64,000 nucleotides of DNA. Origin: Veillonella parvula. GTDB lineage: Bacteria; Bacillota; Negativicutes; Veillonellales; Veillonellaceae. Every line of letters begins with the position of its first letter. Positions within the stretch are counted from its first letter, which is position 1. Below, piece by piece: positions 19,558 to 29,126 of the stretch. The notes under the pieces are model-generated. The model ran no database searches. It saw only the letters and a program-made list of their open reading frames with translations, and was not told the origin of the DNA. Both the position numbers and the translations under genes were made by a program. The DNA lies in the NCBI RefSeq assembly GCF_902810435.1, contig NZ_LR778174.1:1782501-1846500 (forward strand). The letters run 5' to 3'.

Positions 19558-19694
19558 TTCTTACTCCTTTATAATACTTCGCATCAATCTAATACTATTC
19601 ACCGTATTTAACTTGGTGAAAGTCTCTTTCACATAGAATATACATCAAGTTTTTGCTTACCGTAAGCTAATTTAAGGATTATATGTTAGCAATA

Positions 19695-19922
19695 CTACTG
19701 CTTTTTATGTTTTTTAGCATGTCTTGCTTCGGCACGAGCCTTGCGGGCATTTTCATTTGCTTTAAGATCGCTTTCACGTTTCTCACGGAAATAGTTAGCC
19801 ACCGCCGACAAGATAAGAATCACTAATACGGTTACATTAAACATACCCGGTCCGAAGGTATAGATGTGATAACACAAATAACCAAAGGCAACGACTGTTA
19901 ATAATTGTTTTAATAGATTCAT
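19695..19922 (-). CDS. Small membrane protein of unknown function
   Basis: This 75-residue protein is not recognised. It has two hydrophobic stretches (about residues 5-21 and 26-42) and then a strongly basic, helical tail rich in Lys, Arg, Glu and Ala (ARKARAEARHAKKHKKQ). It starts 13 bases after the sulfurtransferase stop, so the two are probably cotranscribed. The downstream gap contains the inverted GTGAAAG pair at 19616-19632. Confidence 0.6.
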   Translation of the reverse strand: MNLLKQLLTVVAFGYLCYHIYTFGPGMFNVTVLVILILSAVANYFREKRESDLKANENARKARAEARHAKKHKKQ

Positions 19923-19935
19923 TCGCCCTCCTATG

Positions 19936-20754
19936 TTAGTTTAATGTTTCTACACCTGTGCTAAGAGGAAAACCTTCATACGTTACCCAGTCACTAGAAC
20001 TACCAACATATAAAGCAGATTCAAGGCCTACTTCACTCATGGTTAACAACGCATTGCAGGCAGTCACACCAGACCCACAGTACGTTACAACTGGCCGATT
20101 TTGGTAGATTTCGTTGTAATACTCAGCCTCTAAATCTTTCAAGGATTTAGGACCATCTACGGTATAACCACTTTCATAAAAATGATTAACAGCCCCAGGA
20201 ATATGTCCTGTCATGCCATCCATCGTATCCACTTGAGATCCATCATAACGGAATGGCGCACGAGCATCGATGATAACATGATCTCCGCTTTCACTAGCCT
20301 TGAGCACCTCATCGCGACTCATAACCATATCCGTTTGCAACTCATAGTTAAAAATAGACGGTTTAGCAGGTAACGGGGTCGGCTCTTTAGTTAGGAGATG
20401 GCCCTCTCGAACCCAGCGTTCAATACCACCAGATAAAACGCGTACATCTGTTAAGCCCATGTAACGTAACGTCCACCAAAGACGGCCCGCTAAGAATAGC
20501 CACGAATCATATACTACAACCTTTGAGTTACGAGTGATGCCATAAGACTCAAAGGTATGAGCTAACTGTTCCATATCTGGCAATGGATGACGTCCACCAT
20601 GCTCGCCTAAAGGACCAGTCAAATCCTTGTCTAAATCTACCGCATAAGCCCCCTTAATATGGCCTTTTTTATAATCTTGATACCCTCTAGCATCTAAAAC
20701 GATGACCTCATCGAGACAAGCTAATAATTCTTTAGGAGTGATAAAATTTGACAT
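19936..20754 (-). CDS. Sulfurtransferase (rhodanese/3-mercaptopyruvate type)
   Basis: This 272-residue protein has two rhodanese domains. The first (about residues 1-125) is inactive-type; the second carries the active-site loop YCGSGVTAC near residue 230. CGSGVT is the loop form typical of 3-mercaptopyruvate sulfurtransferases, while thiosulfate enzymes usually have CRKGVT. The protein would transfer sulfane sulfur, for example in cyanide or sulfide handling or cofactor sulfuration. It heads a two-gene unit with a small membrane protein. Confidence 0.88.
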   Translation of the reverse strand: MSNFITPKELLACLDEVIVLDARGYQDYKKGHIKGAYAVDLDKDLTGPLGEHGGRHPLPDMEQLAHTFESYGITRNSKVVVYDSWLFLAGRLWWTLRYMGLTDVRVLSGGIERWVREGHLLTKEPTPLPAKPSIFNYELQTDMVMSRDEVLKASESGDHVIIDARAPFRYDGSQVDTMDGMTGHIPGAVNHFYESGYTVDGPKSLKDLEAEYYNEIYQNRPVVTYCGSGVTACNALLTMSEVGLESALYVGSSSDWVTYEGFPLSTGVETLN

Positions 20755-20891
20755 ATTGTACTCCTTTCTTTGATTATATCGAAAAATACAAATCTTTTAA
20801 TATTATTATATACGACTATAACCGGATATACAATTTATTTTGGTATAGTGAAAGTTATTTATTCTTGCCATGTAACAACTAGAGTAAACAT

Positions 20892-20921
20892 AAAAAGCCC
20901 CTATCCTAGATAGGGACTTTT
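20892..20921 (-). terminator. Terminator after the Nudix gene
   Basis: On the minus strand an AAAAGTCCCTATC / GATAGGGGCTTTT stem with one mismatch is followed by a T-run. It closes the helicase-Nudix unit. Confidence 0.75.
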
Positions 20922-20940
20922 AGGTAATTCAATGTTAAGC

Positions 20941-21345
20941 TTATAAACGTCTATACATTTCATCTACCGCATCAATATCAGCAGGTAACCAATCTACAGA
21001 ATATAAGGTTTCTTTAGATAGCCATTTAGCAGCTTCATGTTCTACTAAGGTAATATTAGAATCATTTTTCAACGAACATAAATAACAGTGCATTGTTAAA
21101 TCAAATTTTTCATAACCGGTATATTCGATAGTAATAATATGCTCTTGAATATTAATATCAGCTTCTAGTTCTTCTTTGATTTCTCTAATAAGAGCTACTT
21201 CATGGGGTTCACCAGGTTCAATTTTGCCACCCGGAAATTCCCAACCATCTTTTAAATCACCATATCCACGCTGAGTTGCTAATATGGTATTATCCTTTTT
21301 TATAATAGCTGCTACAACTTCAATGTGTTTTCGTTGTTCACTCAT
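20941..21345 (-). CDS. Nudix hydrolase (MutT-like)
   Basis: This 134-residue enzyme carries a full Nudix box, starting GGKIEPGEPHEVALIREIKE and ending EEL, preceded by GWEFP. It is closest in feel to 8-oxo-dGTP/CTP pyrophosphohydrolases of the MutT branch. It begins 8 bases after the stop of the large PLD-helicase protein and must be cotranscribed with it. The coupling of a nucleotide-cleaning enzyme with a DNA helicase/nuclease suggests repair or defence; the substrate is not known. Confidence 0.9.
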   Translation of the reverse strand: MSEQRKHIEVVAAIIKKDNTILATQRGYGDLKDGWEFPGGKIEPGEPHEVALIREIKEELEADINIQEHIITIEYTGYEKFDLTMHCYLCSLKNDSNITLVEHEAAKWLSKETLYSVDWLPADIDAVDEMYRRL

Positions 21346-21353
21346 AAATATCC

Positions 21354-24257
21354 TTATCCATTAACAATATAATCATAAATATCATCCCGTACAGGTACTT
21401 CGAGTACATATTCTAACTCTACCGCCGCAGTACCATTAACCATAGAAATTTCTTTAGCATTTTCCTGACCAGTAGAATGAATCGGTCCCAAATAATAAAA
21501 CTCTTTAGACTCTTCATCATCCTTGTTTTTTCTCACAAATAAATGCATAGCAACACCTAGTTCATCAGCATTAAACGCGGTTTGTACATCATCAGAGGCA
21601 AAGGTTCTCTTATTTTTAGAAATAGCTTTTAGTAATCCTGGATTCTCAAATCTATCCTCGTATTTAATGGTATCTTGAATATCGTCGGCTTTATGGTAAT
21701 TAATAAAAACGGGATATGTCTTTGTTTCTTTATGGAATTTATAGCCCCCAATGTTGAGAGGAACTTCGTTTTGAGGCCACTCTAATAATTGACACACCTG
21801 TTCATATGTATATTTTTCATATAATGCAAATGGTGTATTACTATAAATATTGTCTTTGTATTTTTCATTGAACTGCTTCAACCCATAAGCAATAAGCTCT
21901 TGAACTTGTTCCTTAAAATTATTATCCTCTAAAGCCTGTTTAAAGATTCGAGATATACCATAGCTACCATTGGAAAATTCAATAAATTCACTATCGGCAA
22001 ATGTCTTTTGTGCTACTTGAACACCAAATTGATTTGTCATCATATTGATGAGATTAACACGTCCATATTCCGATAGATCTACATTGTAACTATCAAATAG
22101 CTCTTCGGAAACATAATTAATCACATCATCACGACCATCTAGTAACGCTTGCAATAATAGAAGCTCTCTTACACGCATCCCTGTCGTTAATTTCTGAGAT
22201 ATAAAATGTAGCATTCGCTCCTGAGCCGGTGTAAAGGATATATCATAATCCTTATCCTTAATCTTTATCAGGAAATGATGATAGGACTTAAATTTACTAA
22301 AAATTCTACTAACATCAATCGAACCATGATCAGCAAAATCAGAAATTTTAGGAATACGACCTAATTTGAAGCGTAAATTAAAATAGGCTTCTTTAATTAA
22401 TTTCATATCGGAAAATCTTGCCGTATCAATAGATTCATAAATACGTTGTTTTGCAATTTTATCAAAATGTACAGTTGATGTACCTGGAATAATACGATTG
22501 CCAGCTTGTACATAACGACGCAATGTATCTTTGTTATAGCTCCTATCACCAGATAAGGCTAATGGAATCATAAAATTATTAGTATAATTTCCAATAAAAT
22601 CCAAGATAACTACATATTCTTTATCTTCAAATTTACGAAGGCCACGTCCAAGTTGTTGAATAAAAATTATAGGGCTTTCAGTTTGACGTAGCATAATAAC
22701 TTGATTAATTTCTGGAATATCAACACCTTCATTAAAGATATCTACGGTAAAGATATAATCCAATTGTAGGTCTGGACGCCCCTGATAATCACCGGTTCCC
22801 GTTAATCGAGCAATTGCTATTTCCCTAGTTACTTGGCTATCTTCACCAGTCAAACATACAGTGCGATAAACACCACGCTCATTAAAAGCATTAGACAGCT
22901 CTTTTGCCTCAACTCGATTACTACAAAATACTAAGCCCTTTACACGACTACCACTATGACCAAAATAGCGAATCTTTTCTACAATTTTATCTACCCGCTC
23001 TTTTGTAGACAAGTTTGAAAAGGATACCTCCATATCAGAAATATCTTCTTGATTATCTACCCATAAATCACTAATACCAAAATAATGAAATGGACATAAT
23101 AAATCTTCTTCTAAAGCCTGTTGTAATCGAATTTCGTAAATAATATTATGGTCAAACAATTCATATAAATCATAACCATCTGTACGTTCCGGGCTAGCTG
23201 TCATTCCCAATAAAAATTGAGGATCAAAGTAATCAATGATGCGTTGGTAACTATCTGAACCTGCACGATGCACTTCGTCAATAATAATACAGTCAAATTC
23301 CTTTGGATCATACTGTTTCATTACATCATTACGACCCATCATTTGCATCGTAGAGAATACATGAGTCGCATTATAGTATTTAGCATTCCCAGAAACCAAA
23401 CCAAATGTAATGGATGGATCATTATAAATCCGCTCAAAGCTAGCAATCGCTTGTTTTGCAATTTGTTCCCGATGTACTAAAAATAATATTCTTTTAGGCT
23501 TCATTTCTCTCATAGCAAAAGCCGCCGCATAGGTTTTGCCGGTACCCGTAGCAGAAATCAAAAGGCCTCTTTTAGCATTATTAGCCCTTAGTTCATTGAA
23601 GTTAGCAATAAACTGTTGTTGTATGGTATTAGGCTCTAGTTGACCCAAATCTATTTTTCTAAATTGCTCTGCTACAGTCTTTTGTGAAGCGCGCTCTGGC
23701 CGTACCCATCTTGGTTTATACCAAGGAATAAAATCTTCATAGGGAATAGAAAATTTTGAATTCCAATATAAGTCAAATTCTTCCGTAATTTCTCGAGCAT
23801 AGGTATCACTGCAATGAGCTTCAGAGCGAGTATTCCATTCACGATTTTTCTTTAATGCATTAATAGTTAAATTAGAACTACCAACTATTATCTGATAAGA
23901 TTCATCTTTTCTAAAAATGTAGCCTTTTGTATGGAATCCATGATCACTACCTTGCGTGGTACAATACACTTTTAACTCAATATTATTTAAACTTCCTAAA
24001 TCTTCCAAAACTTGTGGACTATTAAAACCAAGATAATCTGTCGTTAACACACGACCTCGAACACCACGATCCTCTAATTCCTTTAAGATTGGCTTTAACG
24101 TCAACAAGCCTTCTGGGGTAATAAAAGCTACAGATATTAAAAACTCATCACAACTGCGTAATCCGTCCTCAATGGCAGATAACACATTACGCCCTTCCCC
24201 ATTAGCAATAAGTTCCGAAGATGTAGCAAAATTGATTAAATGATTCGATTCTGACAT
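21354..24257 (-). CDS. PLD-nuclease/superfamily II helicase/DUF3427 protein
   Basis: This 967-residue multidomain protein begins with a phospholipase-D-type domain (about residues 20-170), with H109-T-K111 and D118, then GSSN at 126-129. A superfamily II helicase follows, with motif I ATGTGKT (236-242), motif II DEVH (327-330), motif III MTASPERTDG and motif VI QQLGRGLRK. The last 300 residues match DUF3427, of unknown function. Only one HxK half is seen, so the PLD part may work as a dimer. It is coupled to a Nudix gene 8 bases downstream. The architecture occurs sporadically in bacteria and may act in DNA repair or phage defence, but this is not established. Confidence 0.88.
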   Translation of the reverse strand: MSESNHLINFATSSELIANGEGRNVLSAIEDGLRSCDEFLISVAFITPEGLLTLKPILKELEDRGVRGRVLTTDYLGFNSPQVLEDLGSLNNIELKVYCTTQGSDHGFHTKGYIFRKDESYQIIVGSSNLTINALKKNREWNTRSEAHCSDTYAREITEEFDLYWNSKFSIPYEDFIPWYKPRWVRPERASQKTVAEQFRKIDLGQLEPNTIQQQFIANFNELRANNAKRGLLISATGTGKTYAAAFAMREMKPKRILFLVHREQIAKQAIASFERIYNDPSITFGLVSGNAKYYNATHVFSTMQMMGRNDVMKQYDPKEFDCIIIDEVHRAGSDSYQRIIDYFDPQFLLGMTASPERTDGYDLYELFDHNIIYEIRLQQALEEDLLCPFHYFGISDLWVDNQEDISDMEVSFSNLSTKERVDKIVEKIRYFGHSGSRVKGLVFCSNRVEAKELSNAFNERGVYRTVCLTGEDSQVTREIAIARLTGTGDYQGRPDLQLDYIFTVDIFNEGVDIPEINQVIMLRQTESPIIFIQQLGRGLRKFEDKEYVVILDFIGNYTNNFMIPLALSGDRSYNKDTLRRYVQAGNRIIPGTSTVHFDKIAKQRIYESIDTARFSDMKLIKEAYFNLRFKLGRIPKISDFADHGSIDVSRIFSKFKSYHHFLIKIKDKDYDISFTPAQERMLHFISQKLTTGMRVRELLLLQALLDGRDDVINYVSEELFDSYNVDLSEYGRVNLINMMTNQFGVQVAQKTFADSEFIEFSNGSYGISRIFKQALEDNNFKEQVQELIAYGLKQFNEKYKDNIYSNTPFALYEKYTYEQVCQLLEWPQNEVPLNIGGYKFHKETKTYPVFINYHKADDIQDTIKYEDRFENPGLLKAISKNKRTFASDDVQTAFNADELGVAMHLFVRKNKDDEESKEFYYLGPIHSTGQENAKEISMVNGTAAVELEYVLEVPVRDDIYDYIVNG

Positions 24258-24485
24258 AACGAACTCCCCATATAATGAATACTATACTTGCTATTATACC
24301 AGCCGCAGCTGCAACGTCTAGAGAGTATATAGTTTTACTTTTAAAAGTATATTTTTATAACAGCTTACAGCCTCATTCATCGTTTAATCGCTAATTATAA
24401 ATATAAATACATGTCCAAATCTAACATTTTCATCTATTCCTTATAATTATCGTATCTATACGTCTTTTTTGCCACGTAAAGTTGT

Positions 24486-24493
24486 GATATAAT
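24486..24493 (+). promoter_or_regulatory. Extended -10 promoter of the DUF3829 gene
   Basis: TGATATAAT is a perfect -10 hexamer with an extended TG, about 80 bases before the TTG start. The transcribed leader can fold (ACTCTT...AAGAGT around GGACA...TGTCC), but I do not recognise a known regulatory RNA. Confidence 0.55.
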
Positions 24494-24571
24494 GTAAATA
24501 ATTACTCTTAGGACATTAGTCTGTCCAAATGGATCCAAAAGAGTTAGTGTGTTTTCAAGGAGCGTGCGCAG

Positions 24572-25501
24572 TTGAAAAAGGGGTACATCAAGTTAATAGC
24601 AGCCATTGTGCTCGGTGCTGCTATTATCGGTGGTGGGATCTATGGGGTGTATACACTCTTATCATCCAATACAACGACAATTTTATATCGATCAACCGTT
24701 GACGATAAAATCAACGCCATACGACCTTATATTGTTGCATTAGATGCATATAACTCATACAGTGTAGCCTATGCTAGCCAATTACAGCCAACTCTTGAAG
24801 AGTTGCGCAATGGGTCTCATAATACGACGATTACCTTACCTAAATATAAGGAACTTAAAGCTGCATTAGAGGTAGCAAAACAAGATAGTTCTACACCCTA
24901 CGAAGACGTAAACCAAGCGACAAATGACGTCCTCGTAGTACTTGATCAAATTATTCCTATTGCTGATCAGTTGCAATCTTACTATGTGGAACGTCGTTAT
25001 GAAAAGGATAATTATAAAGGTAGCGATGAGCTAGCAGCTCAATATGTACCTTTAGCAGAACAGTTCTACGCTACATATAATGCATTAGACTTAGCTTTAG
25101 ATAATCGTAATAATGAGCTTTATAACGAACGCATGACTGAGTATCAGGGAGAAAAGCGGGAAAATGCGGTTAACTTTATAGAGATAAATCTCATAACAGC
25201 ACAAACTATTGACCTTATTGATCCAGATGGGAATACAGACACCCAAAAGGTAGAATCAAACTTACAACAAATTACACAACGCCTCAATAAATTACAACCT
25301 GGTACTACACCAGAAGTACAAAATGCGGTAAGAGAGTATCAAGACTCAGTAAAAGAATTTGTTGCAGAGGCACGCAACTATATTATTATCAACTCATCTT
25401 ATGGCGAAGCTTATACGCAATTATTTACCAAGTATAATAAAATGATTGGCAAGGCCAATGCAGTTAACATGGCAGACTTAGATGTAACAGAAAAAAAATA
25501 A
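24572..25501 (+). CDS. DUF3829-type membrane-anchored protein
   Basis: This 309-residue protein has an N-terminal membrane segment (about residues 7-29) that lacks a lipobox Cys, followed by a mostly helical extracytoplasmic region. Its pattern (paired helices, VALDAYNSYSVAYASQLQP, QYVPLAEQFYATYNALDLAL) matches the DUF3829 lipoprotein encoded at 59660-60568, so the two are paralogues. The start is TTG 24572 with AAGGAG nine bases upstream; no suitable ATG exists. Function is unknown. A strong terminator follows at 25516. Confidence 0.7.
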   Translation: MKKGYIKLIAAIVLGAAIIGGGIYGVYTLLSSNTTTILYRSTVDDKINAIRPYIVALDAYNSYSVAYASQLQPTLEELRNGSHNTTITLPKYKELKAALEVAKQDSSTPYEDVNQATNDVLVVLDQIIPIADQLQSYYVERRYEKDNYKGSDELAAQYVPLAEQFYATYNALDLALDNRNNELYNERMTEYQGEKRENAVNFIEINLITAQTIDLIDPDGNTDTQKVESNLQQITQRLNKLQPGTTPEVQNAVREYQDSVKEFVAEARNYIIINSSYGEAYTQLFTKYNKMIGKANAVNMADLDVTEKK

Positions 25502-25515
25502 TATTTAGATAACAC

Positions 25516-25550
25516 AAAGGACTAGCCCATGCGAGCTAGTCCTTTTATTT
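25516..25550. terminator. Terminator between convergent DUF3829 and binding-protein genes
   Basis: The arms AAAGGACTAGC (25516-25526) and GCTAGTCCTTT (25535-25545) pair perfectly with a T-run on the plus strand. The same outer stem sequence recurs at 47489-47580. Confidence 0.85.
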
Positions 25551-25568
25551 TTATGTAAGCAGCAAACT

Positions 25569-27122
25569 TTATTTCTTTTTCAAATCTTTTGTAATGATGT
25601 AATATTCAGACGGTGTTATCTTGATACCATCAATATGTTTATTACCTACAATATTAATTTTAGGATACCCAAGGAATAATGCTACAGCGTTATCTAACAT
25701 CAGTTGTTGGGCATTGATAACCGCATTACGACGCACCACTGGATCGCTACTACTTTCACCAAGAGCCAACAATTCATCGAAACGAGGATTAGAGAAGCCA
25801 GACCCATTAGTTTCAACGCCTATACCCCAATATTGTTTCAAGAACCATACTGGTTGACCCGTATTAGCGGTTACAACACTGGAGATAATCATATCATAAT
25901 CACCAGATTGAGATAATGTGTCGATAACCGCATAATCTACGATTTTAATTCGTAAATCTACACCGATTTTTTTGTAGTCCGCTTGCAATGCTTCCGCATA
26001 TAATGGCAATTCAGGACGAGTTGTGTAGGCATAAAAATCAAGTACGAGGTTTTCACCGTCTTTATCTACAATACCGTCGCCATTTGTATCTTCATAACCT
26101 TCACGTTTCAGTAATTCTTTAGCACGTTCTACATTATATTTATTAGGATCACGCAATTGGTTAAAGCCATAGTCTATGGATGGTGGCAATGGAGCCTTAC
26201 CGGCTACGAAGGTATCCTTCATGAGGTTCTTCGCATAAGACTCACGGTCTGCTGCTGCAATGAGGGCTGCACGAAGATTAGGATTCTGTAGTTTCCCTTT
26301 TTGCCCCATACGAACAAATACGTCACGCAAGGAAGCCACTTCATAGATAGTGAATTTCTTATCATTTTGGAAGATACTATATTCACCAGGTCCAATGTTA
26401 ACGGCCATATCTACATCGCCCGCTTGTAACGCCATAGCACGAGTATTCGCATCATTAATAGATGGGATTTCAACCTTAGCAAAGCCTGCCTTGCCATCCC
26501 AGTAATTATCATTGCGCTTTAGTTCAGCACGCTCTTTTGTGAAAGAGGATACTACATATGGACCAGTACCAATAGGACCTTCCTTTGCAATATCACGACC
26601 ATTCGCCTCTGCTGTCACATCCATAATCAAAAACAATGGATCTCCTAACAAGTTGGGCAAATTATAATATTCCTTGTCAGTCTTGATGGTCAACTCCTGA
26701 CCGTTAGCAGTAATTTCTGTATAGTTAAAGAACGTTTTTGCTCGTTTACTTTTAGCAAAAGTTCGTTCTAAAGATGCTTTTACCGCCTCAGCTGTCAAAC
26801 TATTACCATTTGAGAATTTAACTTTATCATTGATGGTGAAAGTCCATGTTAACTTGTCATCACCTTGCTTCCAAGAGGTGGCAAGCCAAGGCGTTGCTTT
26901 CATTTGATCATCAAACTTGATAAGCGTTTCACCTATACCAAATCGTACAACGGCCCAACTAAAATAATTTTCCGTTGGTTCTAATGTGCCAGCAAAACTA
27001 ATAGCCCCTACCTTTAATACATCATTAGATGAAGCAGAATCTTGATTCATACAACCAATAGTCCCGAGCACGGTCATACCAAGGGTCATACCAATTAGTA
27101 AAGACTTGCGTAATCCTTTCAT
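25569..27122 (-). CDS. Nickel/peptide-type ABC transporter binding lipoprotein (second copy)
   Basis: This 517-residue solute-binding protein of family 5 (NikA/DppA/OppA type) has a lipoprotein signal with lipobox LGTIGC (Cys24) and the family segments PWLATSWKQG, FTINDKVKFSNG and GPIGTGPYVV. A DTNGDGIVDKDG Ca2+-loop-like stretch is near residue 345. It is a clear paralogue of the protein encoded at 29127-30695. It has its own promoter and operator-like palindrome, separated from the transporter unit by a terminator at 27408. It probably feeds the same permease with a related ligand. Ligand is inferred, not shown. Confidence 0.88.
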   Translation of the reverse strand: MKGLRKSLLIGMTLGMTVLGTIGCMNQDSASSNDVLKVGAISFAGTLEPTENYFSWAVVRFGIGETLIKFDDQMKATPWLATSWKQGDDKLTWTFTINDKVKFSNGNSLTAEAVKASLERTFAKSKRAKTFFNYTEITANGQELTIKTDKEYYNLPNLLGDPLFLIMDVTAEANGRDIAKEGPIGTGPYVVSSFTKERAELKRNDNYWDGKAGFAKVEIPSINDANTRAMALQAGDVDMAVNIGPGEYSIFQNDKKFTIYEVASLRDVFVRMGQKGKLQNPNLRAALIAAADRESYAKNLMKDTFVAGKAPLPPSIDYGFNQLRDPNKYNVERAKELLKREGYEDTNGDGIVDKDGENLVLDFYAYTTRPELPLYAEALQADYKKIGVDLRIKIVDYAVIDTLSQSGDYDMIISSVVTANTGQPVWFLKQYWGIGVETNGSGFSNPRFDELLALGESSSDPVVRRNAVINAQQLMLDNAVALFLGYPKINIVGNKHIDGIKITPSEYYIITKDLKKK

Positions 27123-27196
27123 TTATACACCTAACCTTTCTACACACATTAACTATCTATTTATACTCAGATACTCACTATTTTTTGCATTAACAT

Positions 27197-27225
27197 AATC
27201 TAGTAAATATAACCTGCTTTTACAA
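27197..27225 (-). promoter_or_regulatory. Promoter of the second binding lipoprotein gene
   Basis: On the minus strand, -35 TTGTAA (27220-27225) and -10 TAGATT (27197-27202) are 17 bases apart. The same -35 hexamer is used at the cobalamin-riboswitch promoter. Confidence 0.6.
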
Positions 27226-27277
27226 TAGTTAATATAAAGAGAATCTATGTACATCACTTCATATGAGCATATCTTAT

Positions 27278-27295
27278 TATACCCATAGGGGTATA
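27278..27295. promoter_or_regulatory. TATACCC...GGGTATA palindrome, candidate metal-regulator operator
   Basis: The 18-base near-perfect palindrome TATACCCATAGGGGTATA lies 52 bases upstream of the -35 box of the binding-protein gene. The reverse complement of the site at 32984-33002 is identical except for one extra A. The TACCC-N-GGGTA shape is that of CsoR/RcnR-family operators; the regulator is not proved. Confidence 0.55.
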
Positions 27296-27407
27296 TTTTA
27301 TACAGTCAACTATACTATATATTAGGTGTTAACACAATGTATAATTTGAGAAACATTTCAATATATCTATTAAAAAATTTCATATCTTAACTATGCATAA
27401 AAATAGC

Positions 27408-27444
27408 AGTTAGTCTTGAAACTAACTGCTATTTTAAGTTTACC
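27408..27444 (-). terminator. Terminator after the transporter ATPase genes
   Basis: A perfect 15-bp stem (27409-27423 with 27430-27444) with a 6-base loop is followed on the minus strand by TTTT. It separates the transporter unit from the second binding-protein gene. Confidence 0.88.
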
Positions 27445-27508
27445 TATCCGATGTAACTCTCTACATTTCAAATTTATACTTTTGAAATTTTGAAAGTAAA
27501 TTTTCCTA

Positions 27509-28324
27509 TTAAGCTTCTAATGCAGCCTCATCCAAGGTAAGCGGCTTATGATCTTGACCAATTTCAAAGATAGAGCTCAATAAAACCTTTGTATATGGAT
27601 GTTTTGCATCCGCCAAGTGGAAAGCATCTAGTTCTTCAACGATAGCACCTTTGTACATTACGACCACCTTGTGGCACATAGTACGAATAAAGGCAATATC
27701 ATGAGCAATAAATAGGTATGTTAAATTTTTCTTTTTTTGTAAACGCGCCAAAAGGTACGCAATGGAGTCTTGTACAGATACATCTAGGGCACTAGTAGCC
27801 TCGTCTAACACGAGGATTTCGGGCTCTAAAACGATAGCACGAGCAATGGCAACACGTTGGCGTTGACCACCAGACATTTCATGAGGATAGCGATGCATAA
27901 ACTCGCGAGATAAATCTACCATTTCCAGGTAGTCACCTGCGATTTGCTCTTCTTTTCCCTTTTCAAGAAGACCAAAATTATAAAGTGGCTCAAGAATGAT
28001 ATCTTTAACCTTCATACGTGGGTTAAAAGCTGCAGATGGATCTTGGAATACCATTTGAATCTTTTTACGATATTCTTTCGTTTGTTCAGAATTCATATGT
28101 TGAATCTCTACACCATCTACATAAATCTCGCCTTCCGTAATAGGAAGCATTTTCATGATCATACGAACCAATGTTGTTTTCCCAGAGCCAGATTCCCCTA
28201 CAATCCCAAGGGACTGACCTTTTTCGAGAGTTATATTAATATCCTTACATGCTTCAAGCTCACCACCAGTAGGAAGTGGGAATCGTTTACATACATTCTT
28301 AATTTCTACTGCGTAATTAGTCAA
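27509..28324 (-). CDS. ABC transporter ATPase, NikE/DppF type
   Basis: This 271-residue ATPase has Walker A GESGSGKTT (near 39), signature LSGGQ-type MSGGQRQRVAIARAIV, Walker B ILVLDEATSALD and the H-loop IAHD. It includes the Q-loop VFQDPSAAFNPR typical of the Opp/Dpp/Nik group. It overlaps the preceding ATPase gene by 8 bases, so the two are coupled and should form the heterodimeric motor. A terminator follows 65 bases later. Confidence 0.93.
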   Translation of the reverse strand: MTNYAVEIKNVCKRFPLPTGGELEACKDINITLEKGQSLGIVGESGSGKTTLVRMIMKMLPITEGEIYVDGVEIQHMNSEQTKEYRKKIQMVFQDPSAAFNPRMKVKDIILEPLYNFGLLEKGKEEQIAGDYLEMVDLSREFMHRYPHEMSGGQRQRVAIARAIVLEPEILVLDEATSALDVSVQDSIAYLLARLQKKKNLTYLFIAHDIAFIRTMCHKVVVMYKGAIVEELDAFHLADAKHPYTKVLLSSIFEIGQDHKPLTLDEAALEA

Positions 28325-29114
28325 TGTAACGACCTCCTCCCAATGTTGGCACAGCGTCTTTTAGTTGTTTCGTATATTCATTAGATGGATTTTCCAAAAT
28401 GTCTTGTGGGGTTCCAGCATCTACAACACGGCCCTTTTTCATAACAATAATATAGTCAGACATATACGCTGCTACACCAAGGTTATGAGTTACCATGACT
28501 ATTGCAGAATTATGCTCTTTAGCTAGTTCAAGCATTTGCATAACCACTTGAGATTGTGTTGTTACATCGAGTGCAGATGTCGGTTCGTCACCGATGAGTA
28601 ATGCTGGGTCCAATGCTAACGCCATAGCAATACCAACACGTTGACGTTGACCACCAGATAATTCGTGTGGATAACGGCGCAATATATCCGCTCCATTAGG
28701 AAGAGATACAGATTCTAATAACTCAATTGCTCGTCGATCACATTCATCATTAGTGATTTCAATATGAGATGTAAACAATTCTCTAAATTGTTTACCAATG
28801 CGAACAATTGGATCTAATGCACTACCACTATCTTGGAAAATCATAGCCATATCTTTACCACGTATGGCTCTCCATTCTGACTTAGATAGGGTACGAAGGT
28901 TGTGACCGTTAAAGATCATTGTACCGTCTGTAACCTCACCACCTACAGGTAATAAACCCATGAGGGCCCGGATTACAGTAGTTTTACCGGATCCGGACTC
29001 ACCTACAATGGTTAATACCTTACCGCGTTCCAAGGTAAAGTTCACATCCATAACAGCAGGCACACCTTGGTACGCAATGTTAAGGTTTTCTACAGTTAGT
29101 ATGTTTTCTGCCAT
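28317..29114 (-). CDS. ABC transporter ATPase, NikD/DppD type
   Basis: This 265-residue ATPase has Walker A GESGSGKTTV, Q-loop IFQDSGSALDPI, signature LSGGQRQRVGIAMALA, Walker B LLIGDEPTSALD and H-loop VTHN. It is the partner of the NikE-type ATPase, with which it shares 8 bases. It starts 12 bases after the stop of the first binding lipoprotein. It lacks the long C-terminal oligopeptide-family extension, which fits a small solute or metal chelate. Confidence 0.93.
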   Translation of the reverse strand: MAENILTVENLNIAYQGVPAVMDVNFTLERGKVLTIVGESGSGKTTVIRALMGLLPVGGEVTDGTMIFNGHNLRTLSKSEWRAIRGKDMAMIFQDSGSALDPIVRIGKQFRELFTSHIEITNDECDRRAIELLESVSLPNGADILRRYPHELSGGQRQRVGIAMALALDPALLIGDEPTSALDVTTQSQVVMQMLELAKEHNSAIVMVTHNLGVAAYMSDYIIVMKKGRVVDAGTPQDILENPSNEYTKQLKDAVPTLGGGRYID

Positions 29115-29126
29115 TATAGCTCCTCA

